Below, piece by piece: positions 57,340 to 64,000 of a stretch of 64,000 nt of DNA. A program made the translations under genes and the position numbers. This DNA comes from Diadema setosum (taxonomy: Eukaryota > Echinodermata > Echinoidea > Diadematoida > Diadematidae). Location: contig CM067072.1 in NCBI GenBank assembly GCA_033980235.1, positions 20,153,047 to 20,217,046 on the forward strand. Reading direction: 5' to 3'. Under the pieces are notes generated by a model. That model worked only from the letters and a program-made list of their open reading frames with translations, ran no database searches and was not told where the DNA came from. Numbering within the stretch: the first letter of the stretch is position 1; every line of letters begins with the position of its first letter.

Positions 57340-57950
57340 ATCACAACATTTTCGCTACCCATTCTATAATACCATTTTAGACTCTAGATCACTGTAATAC
57401 ATGTATCTGGGAATCATTTTTTAACTCAAATTTGATTAGCAATTTCAGCTAATGAACAATATTTCACATGGTATCCTGTATACTTATGGAAGAAAACTGC
57501 TATACAAAAGTTAGTTCGAGTAGCAGTGGTGTAAAAATGCATAGCGAATTGCGATGCGATACCAGGAAAATTATTCCCTGTGTACTGTGTTTGTTTGAAC
57601 CATACAAACATATTTAATGACTTTTAATTCACTGATACATCATGGAATATGAGTGACAAAACTTGAGTCTTATGAATTGCTCCTATGAAGGGTAATCCAT
57701 GATACAACTTAATATTTCCCAAACTTTATTGTAGCTTTTGTGCAAATCACTTGAAAAGTATCAAAATTCTGTTCCATCGCGCAAAAAGGGAACTTTTCCT
57801 GTTTTACTTGTATTTTACCGAAAAGTCTGATGTGGAATACATATTAAAGACAAACATGTACTTTTCTAAAAACTGCAGATTCTCAGCTTTCATATAACAT
57901 GAAATACAAGTGTCAATTTGAAAATTTGGCCCAAGTGCACACTATTTTTT
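57340..57950. other. Unassigned AT-rich sequence
   Basis: No repeat ends, RNA gene or coding exon is recognisable here. Confidence 0.4.
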
Positions 57951-57987
57951 GGATCAGCCCCATATGTACCCCCACTATAAAAACCTT

Positions 57988-58041
57988 AGACTTTGGGGTC
58001 CACGTCACCCTAGGACACTGACCCTAACCCAAACCCTAACC
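57988..58041. repeat. Remnant of the CCTAGG minisatellite, inverse orientation
   Basis: GGGGTCCACGTCACCCTAGG and ACACTGACCCTAACCC are the reverse complement of the unit at 61,690-62,056, including the CCCTAA words. Confidence 0.7.
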
Positions 58042-58418
58042 TATGGTACAGTTTCAGTTCAGATGGGGCTTCATGTTTTCAACATTTTTTGATGATAAAT
58101 TTTTTTGAGATAATGAGAAACTGTATGAGAGAGCATATGATTCTAAGAGAAATTCAAAGTTTATACATGATGAAAATTGGTTTTGAAATGGCCGAGATAT
58201 CCAAAATTAAACTATCCTAATAAAAGGTGAGACCAAACTTTTGTGATGATCGCTTTTTTGATATCTCGGCCATTTCAAAACTGATTTTCATCGAATAAAC
58301 TTTGATATCCTCAAAGAATTATCTGCTGTTTAACATTAGATAAAGTAGTTTCTAAGTATCTCGCAAAAAGGTTAAAAGCTGAATCCTCACCTAAACCAAT
58401 ACAATACCATCCCTTTAA
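58042..58418. mobile_element. TTAA-type MITE, copy 1
   Basis: The right end is ACCATCCCTTTAA. The interior is a palindrome in which GGTTTTGAAATGGCCGAGAT faces ATCTCGGCCATTTCAAAACT. It is the same family as 60,512-60,899; its left terminus is degraded. Confidence 0.7.
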
Positions 58419-58429
58419 CCCTACAGCCA

Positions 58430-59110
58430 CCTAAATGTACATCATAGGCATATCATATTACTGTTGAATACTAGCAGTAATTCAAAATCATTTTTCTTTT
58501 CTAATCTTACTGTGGGGTACATGTAGGTAATTCTTGCCCAGCCTTACCCTGTGGCAGTAGTACTCAACTAATGGCACGATGTACAATTTCTATGAGATAC
58601 GTGTGTGCTCTGCAATCTTCTGCTGAATGCCTCCGTATAGCTCATGAATTGCAAGAGCACATGAAAATAGCTGGCGCATATGCACCGACCACGAACAGGA
58701 ATTGCAGTTCTGACAGTGTTATTGTCATCTTTCTCATGTTTTGGTAAAAAATGGCAGCCCACATTGGCTTGCGAAAGTTCTATTCTATGTAAGGACATAT
58801 TTTCAAAATCCTTGAACATCAGGAAAACAACCAAAAAATCCAGTTTCTTAGACCATTGTTCCTTAACTGTGATGTTAAGAAGTACCAAAACTGAAATTTT
58901 GGATGCGAGATGTCTTCATTTAGGAAAGAAAATTTCACTTTTGTTGGAGAATTTGCCCGTGTCATCGGATGCTTTTTGTAGAGTGGCAGTGTTCAATAAT
59001 GAATGTGTGGTATGCACACATGTGTGTAAAGTGTGTAGCTACGTTCAGAGGTATAATTACCATGTAACTGCCACAAATGGATGCACGGCCGCAAACCGTG
59101 ACATTTACTC
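58430..59110. other. Unassigned sequence between MITEs
   Basis: A plus-strand frame of 157 codons (58,680-59,153) runs into the next MITE, and a minus-strand frame of 106 codons overlaps it. Neither shows a recognised domain. I do not call a gene. Confidence 0.4.
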
Positions 59111-59116
59111 TACGCC

Positions 59117-59415
59117 AGGAATTCAAAGTTTATTTGATAAAAATCGGCTTTGAAATGGCTGAGATATCCCAAAACAAAGTAAAACAAAGCAATCCTATTC
59201 TTAAACTAAAAGGTGGGTCGTGGGTCCCGCCCAAGATCACTTTATTTGGGATATCTCAGCCATTTCAAAACCAATTTATATCAAATCAAATAGACATTGG
59301 ATTCTCCCCGGAATTACATGCTCTTTCATATTTCATAAGAGGTTACTCATTATCTCATCAAAAAAGGTTAGAAATCTGAAGCCTTGTCTCAACCAAAACT
59401 AGACTATACTATAGG
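59117..59415. mobile_element. TTAA-type MITE, copy 2 (partial)
   Basis: GGCTTTGAAATGGCTGAGAT faces ATCTCAGCCATTTCAAAACC, with TTATCTCATCAAAAAAGGTT to the right. The termini are not preserved. Confidence 0.65.
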
Positions 59416-59922
59416 CATATAGGTCTATAACCCCGGGGCGCTCCTTGTACACAGTTATACTGTGGGAGCAATACAGCGAGAAGGCCTTGTGAAAAGGCTA
59501 CATTGCACTTCGGTTAGCACATAGTTGATGTGCACAGGTTTCAAAACCGTCGGACGGAACAGTTGTCATTTTCACAGATTCCTCTTGACCAGATCATCTA
59601 AAGTCTGCGATATTTTCAGAAAGGAACCACTGGAGGAGCAAAACGTTCCACGGCAAGTGTTATCAACAATTGGACCTTGCACATGTATTCAAATTGAATT
59701 TAACCGCGATACTTCCCCATACTGTGACTCAATATCCTTCCCTACACAGCCCAAACGCTTTGGGTTCGGCGTTCGGGCTGTGTTTCACAGTTAATAGGCC
59801 TACTGTCCCTTTAAAACATGTGAGAATAAAACTGCAATATAGCTTCTGACCATCCATGGAGCTACAAACATGGATCATCCAAGCATTGAGAATTTAGGGT
59901 TTCTGGGACGAACACTGAACTA

Positions 59923-60003
59923 GGGCTTTATATTATAGCTCAGTCAGTAGGGCACCGGGCTAGCAATCTGGAGGTCTCGGGTTCAAATCCCGATGGAATC
60001 CCA
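59923..60003 (+). tRNA. tRNA-Ala-like sequence (AGC), probable pseudogene or SINE head
   Basis: The A box TATAGCTCAGTCAGTAGGGC and the B box GGTTCAAATCC are present. A foldable anticodon arm CCGGG-CTAGCAA-TCTGG gives anticodon AGC (Ala), and the T arm TCGGG/CCCGA is intact. The acceptor stem pairs imperfectly, and a TAT insertion precedes the D arm relative to the second copy. The sequence sits in a ~200-bp segment that is directly duplicated at 60,195-60,385. It looks like a tRNA-derived repeat and not a functional gene. Confidence 0.45.
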
Positions 60004-60251
60004 CTTTCTTTGCTCAATTTTTCACTAAAATTTCTGGTCAGTTTTCTTCTGTTTGCATTTCTTACATACTCAAAAAGCTGCATCACTTCGGTGATCCCTC
60101 ACATTTATCCCCAAGGTGAATTATCCTTCGGGTTTATGCCAGATTTAAGAGTTTGTGTGCGTGTCACACACAAACACACTGCAAGACATGTTGTAGCTTC
60201 TGACCATCCGAGCATTGAGAATTCAGGGTTTCTGGGACCAACACTGAACTA

Positions 60252-60329
60252 GGGCTTTCTATAGCTCAGTTGGTAGAGCACCAGGCTGGCAATCTGGAGG
60301 TCTCGGGTTCGAATCCCGATGGAATCCCA
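60252..60329 (+). tRNA. tRNA-Ala-like sequence (GGC), tandem partner
   Basis: TATAGCTCAGTTGGTAGAGC is a perfect A box and GGTTCGAATCC a perfect B box. The anticodon arm CCAGG-CTGGCAA-TCTGG gives GGC (Ala). The acceptor stem (CTTTCTA against TGGAATC) pairs at five of seven positions. Flanking TTGAGAATTCAGGGTTTCTG and TTTCTTTGCTCAATTTTCCA match the flanks of the first copy, so the two arose by duplication of about 320-bp spacing. RNA polymerase III transcription is possible. Confidence 0.5.
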
Positions 60330-60511
60330 TTTTCTTTGCTCAATTTTCCACTAATAAAATATATCAATTTCTGGTCAGTTTTCTTCTGTTTGCCTTTGTT
60401 AGAATAAAATTCAATTAGGCTCTAACCTACATGTAGTGGCCTTGGTAAAGTCATTTTGACTTGAGGTCAAAAATGTGTGTAGCCCTTAAACCCCTGCTCT
60501 GGATTGCCCAA

Positions 60512-60899
60512 TTAAAGGGATAGTATAGTTTTGGTCGAGACCTAATTTCAGGTTTCTAACATTTTTGGGTGAGATAATGAGAAACCTCTTATGAAATATG
60601 AAAGAGCATGTAATTCTATGAGGAATTCAATGTTTATTTGATGAAAATTGGTTTTGAAATGGCTGAGATATCCGAAAAAGAGCGACTCTAATGAAGCGTG
60701 GGACCCACACTTTATTACGATCGCTTTGTTTTACTTTGTTTTTGGATGTTTCAGTCATTCCAAACCCGATTTTCATCAAATAAACTTTGAATTCCTCTTA
60801 AAATGGTATGTTCTGTACTATATCAAGTGTTTTCTTGGTATCTCGCAAAAAGTTAAAAGCCCTATTCTCATCTCCACCAATACTGTACCATCCCTTTAA
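60512..60899. mobile_element. TTAA-type MITE, copy 3 (complete)
   Basis: TTAA-AGGGATAGTATAG starts it and CTGTACCATCCCT-TTAA ends it, with TTAA on both sides. The interior pairs GGTTTTGAAATGGCTGAGAT with TGTTTCAGTCATTCCAAACC. TTAA target sites are shared with piggyBac and Kolobok elements; at 380 bp it encodes nothing. Confidence 0.8.
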
Positions 60900-61685
60900 T
60901 ATTCAGGATTTTGGAAAATGGCGTGCAAAGCTGTGGGATTTTCAGAGCGAGCTTGTGCACGCACGTGAAGAGATTTCTGTACATGGCATTTTTTGCATGG
61001 CTTGTGTACTGTCTGCAGTGGCATGCTAGCACGAAAGGTGCCCAAAGGCTAGCGGACAGCGGAATTCACAAAGAAAGTGAACCTGTAATACCAACAAAGG
61101 GCTAGACTTCCATATGTACCCCCACTAAAACTGAAAAAAAAAAATAAGAAGAAAATATATTTAGTCATAAAATACATATGTACGTAGTAATAGTGGCAGA
61201 AATCAATAAAAACCTAAAAAATGTAATAATGGTGAAAATTTACTCAACAACTTTATTTCACGTAGGTGGGACTAACAATACACTGCTAGCGATCAATCCT
61301 AATTTTTGTGCGTACCTAATACAGCTAAGCGATAATGCCACGTCATTTCCTTCCAAATTAAGCTCCTGGAGTACAGTAGTTGTAAAAAAGATGAATTCTG
61401 ATGTTACCACATTCTAATTGCTAGCGAAATGCAACTTACAGTTGCAAGACTGATGCGACTTACAGTTGCAAGACTGATGCGATGGATGGACACCGTACTT
61501 TGCTGCGTGTATGTACTATGCGTTTGCACACACACACATACGTACGTCGCTTGATTGAAGGTAACTCGCCCTTAATTTAACTCGCCATAATTATTAGACA
61601 ACTCGGCTGTGACCATGTACAGGTTTACGGTCAGGATGTAAAAAAATAATTTCGATGGTTATGTTAACATTACAGCTTATAAATG
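60900..61685. other. Unassigned sequence
   Basis: GTTGCAAGACTGATGCGA is repeated at 61,441 and 61,463. No coding exon or further repeat is recognised. Confidence 0.4.
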
Positions 61686-62056
61686 ATTAGGGTTAGGGTA
61701 TAGGGTTAGGGTCAGGGTTTAATGTTAGGGTAACGTTGATCCCACAATCCCAGGGTTACGCGGACCCAGTGTCCTAGGGTGGCACGGACCCCGGTGTCCT
61801 AGGGTGACGCGGACCCCAGTGTCGTAGGGTTACACGGACCCCGGTGTCCTACAGGTAGGGTGACGCGGACCCAGTGTCCTAGGGTTAGGGTCAGGGTTAG
61901 TGTTAGGGCAACGTTGACCCTGGTGTCCCAGGGTGACGCGGACCCCGGTGTCCTAGGGTGACGCGAACCCCGGTGTCCTATGGTGACGCGGACCCCGGTG
62001 TCCTAAGGTGACGCAGACCCCGGTGTCCTAGGGTGACGCGGACCCCTGGGTTACGC
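61686..62056 (+). repeat. TTAGGG-like tract and 25-bp minisatellite
   Basis: It starts with TTAGGGTTAGGG and variants and continues as about ten copies of GTGTCCTAGGGTGACGCGGA plus CCCCG, some interspersed with GTTAGGGTCAGGGTTAG. The unit length is 25 bp in the regular part. Confidence 0.88.
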
Positions 62057-62312
62057 GATTCCCTGCGACACAGACTCTTATCCACCAATCATGAACCTTC
62101 TATGGTTTTCATTTTATGCACATAATGCTTCAATTGCCTGAAAAAACAGTCAAAACTACAAGAAGTCCGAGGTCAGTCTGTGCAGGGGTGAAACTTTATT
62201 TGCCAAGACTGCACTTCAATAAAATGCAAAACAGTACAAGGCAGACCACTTGGAAGAAAGTATGTAAATAGCGCCATCTACGGCGAGCATAGTAGAATTG
62301 ATGCATTGTATA

Positions 62313-62590
62313 TTAATCATGAATTACCTCTGCCTCGCAACTCATCATGCAGCACGATTGTGAGCATACTGGGCTCAGATACTCATGATAGTGAGGTCGA
62401 ATCCCAGACCCGTTAGTAAATTTCGACAAAATGTTCTCTCCATTTAAAGTGAATACATAGTTCCGGTAAGGGTCAGAGAACCCATCTTGCACCATTTCAT
62501 ACTTGCTTGCAGTATATCGATAGAGTGTACCAAGAAACTTACTTAGCTGATGCGATTTGCCGGGATGATGAGTTGTTTCGTAGTATTTTG
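62313..62590 (-). other. Minus-strand open segment ending at a donor-like site (weak)
   Basis: An open frame runs from about 62,612 and includes YYETTHHPGKSHQLSKFLGT, LYRYTASKYEMVQDGFSDPY, RNYVFTLNGENILSKF and CCMMSCEAE before a GTAATT donor-like site at 62,329. The residue mix looks protein-like, but I recognise no family and no good acceptor. The plus strand has a partial B-box-like GGTCGAATCCCA here, so a tRNA-derived repeat is the alternative. Confidence 0.25.
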
Positions 62591-62641
62591 AGATAAAAAA
62601 TAAAAGTTGGTATACCGACTTTTATTCTGGAAGGATCCAGG

Positions 62642-62790
62642 TTAAAGGACAAGTTCACCTTCATAGACATGTGGGTTGAGTGAATGCAATAATTTTAGTA
62701 GAACACATCAGTAAGAGTTTGAGGAAAATTGGACAATCTGTTCAAAAGTTATGAATTTTTGAAGTTTTAATAAATGATGTCAGACTTCAC
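62642..62790. repeat. Dispersed repeat (GGACAAGTTCACCTT family), copy 2 partial
   Basis: TTAAAGGACAAGTTCACCTT, AGAACACATCAGTAAGAGTT and TGTTCAAAAGTTATGAATTT match the copy at 55,701. The right end is lost. Confidence 0.65.
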
Positions 62791-63082
62791 TGTCTGCAGC
62801 TTCATGGGCCTGATTCCTGCGTGGACAGGTGAGAGCCACAGAAAAAAAGCACCAAAAAATTTTGAGTCGGATCAGGCCGACAGGTGTGGCAGCCCTACTA
62901 CATTGAGCGAACCCACTGGTGCCTGTGTTTCGATTGGGTCGCTGCACATCACCCATAGGTTGATTAAAACCAGATTTCTGTCAAAACGCACAGACATCAT
63001 CATGGAGAGTGGACATGTGATGTGTGTGTAACAAAAAAATCAAAGTGCGAAGTTGCGACAATTTATGAGATGGATGAGAAGT

Positions 63083-63192
63083 GACACGCCCCGGGGGCCA
63101 CATGAGCATGGCCGCGGCGCAGTGCTCATGATGAGGCGAGGCGGGAGGACCCTGGAGCGCTGAGCAGGAGCAGCCCCTCATCATGAGCAGGT
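63083..63192. repeat. GC-rich inverted repeat
   Basis: GTGCTCATGATGAGGCG faces CCCCTCATCATGAGCAG, and GACACGCCCC partly mirrors the closing AGGTGTC. It is a local GC island in AT-rich surroundings, possibly the core of a small element. Confidence 0.5.
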
Positions 63193-64000
63193 GTCCCAGA
63201 CTGACATAAATTTACTTCCACATCGTAGCAATTTTAGACCTCTTAGTCTGACTAGACCCTTTCTAACCTGTTAGCCTGTAAACTTATTACAGGACCAAAA
63301 CAAACTGTAGTCTGTAGAATCTAACGTTAACTGAAGTTTGCTCCAGTGTTCGCTGCACTGCTGGTTAGGCAGGCCGGACCTACGAGATTATCATTCAACA
63401 TAACGACCTTAACATGTCGTAGAGTCGTGTACTGCTCCCTGGTTAGGGCCTACCACTAGGAGTAGGCAGGGAGGTGCTAAAGAAGGAGAGGCAACTAAAG
63501 CTCTCCTTTGAAGTCATGTGCGACACCGCCGAAAAGTTACGCATTCAACTACAGGTGTTACCCATGTGCTTTGACAAAAGAGAGCATCAATAATCAGGAC
63601 TAGCGCTCTCACATCTGCTCCTACTGCAATTCGCTCTCTCTTTCAATGTGATGGCAACAATGAATTTGTGTACCTTGAATTGGAGCAGCGAATCAAAATG
63701 CAGTGTAAAACTCACAATTTGAACAGCAAATAGTTTAAAAACACGCTGGAACACGCTTTAACGGAGTACTTTATTTGAAAGATCAAAATATCCCTTTATT
63801 AAAAGATAGAAAATTAGCATGCGGAAATGTGCGCATTTTAGAAAAAATTAGGTTTTTAAGAGGGCCTAATTTTAATTTCCTTTCGATTTGCGAATTACGA
63901 AGAAACTAGAAATACATGTTAATAATAGTGAATTCTTTCCTAAACTATTCTAAATCGATTCGAGTATTTCATATAAAATTTTGCGGTGAAATAAAGCTTG
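63193..64000. other. Unassigned right edge
   Basis: No exon, RNA gene or clear repeat boundary is seen. CCTGGTTAGGGCCTACCACT and neighbouring text is unremarkable. Confidence 0.4.

Noticed and set aside
58680..59153. 157-codon plus-strand frame
   Set aside because: Its end lies in a MITE and an antisense frame of similar quality overlaps it. There is no known domain.

Overview
The window is animal nuclear DNA. It has spliced exons, long AT-rich introns, many transposon remnants, microsatellites, poly-G and poly-A tracts and a 200-base assembly gap. A marine invertebrate deuterostome, probably an echinoderm such as a sea urchin, fits the mix of a vertebrate-like OGFOD1 gene with dense foldback and miniature transposons. 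That placement is inference; nothing here proves the species.

Positions 1.65-33.92 kb hold most of one minus-strand gene, OGFOD1, a prolyl 3-hydroxylase of ribosomal protein uS12. Nine internal coding exons can be joined in phase. They carry the Fe(II) ligands (His-x-Asp, then a distal His), the 2-oxoglutarate-binding Arg and much of the C-terminal domain. The final exon(s) lie beyond the left edge. The N-terminal exon(s) were not found with confidence.

The OGFOD1 intron from 7,876 to 32,989 is 25.1 kb long. Most of it is one inverted-repeat structure, 9,139-30,703 (21.6 kb), that looks like a giant foldback transposon. Its outer ends match in inverted orientation and are flanked by AAAT. 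Both arms carry a tandem array of a 29-bp unit that is itself a hairpin. The inner arms are nearly identical where I compared them. The central loop holds a nested 7.2-kb element with TTAA target sites and 13-bp terminal inverted repeats, and this contains a 2.8-kb direct duplication. Smaller MITEs sit in one arm but not the other. A second inverted-repeat element (31,089-32,550) lies in the same intron.

Positions 34-52 kb are mostly repeats: the gap, degenerate modules with poly-G tracts, about a dozen inverted-repeat elements (Tigger-like, hAT-like and unclassified), and two weak exon candidates. At 52,261-55,605 a single large minus-strand exon encodes about 1,100 residues of a protein I do not recognise. 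It has six copies of a short SF-x-x-LL motif, four acidic-flanked SUMO consensus sites, a basic N-terminal patch and a Cys-rich conserved-looking C-terminus.

Positions 55.7-64 kb hold further MITEs, a tandem pair of tRNA-Ala-like sequences, a TTAGGG-rich stretch running into a 25-bp minisatellite, and otherwise unassigned sequence. The two minus-strand genes look independent. The main link between features is that repeats have repeatedly inserted into, and greatly enlarged, OGFOD1.
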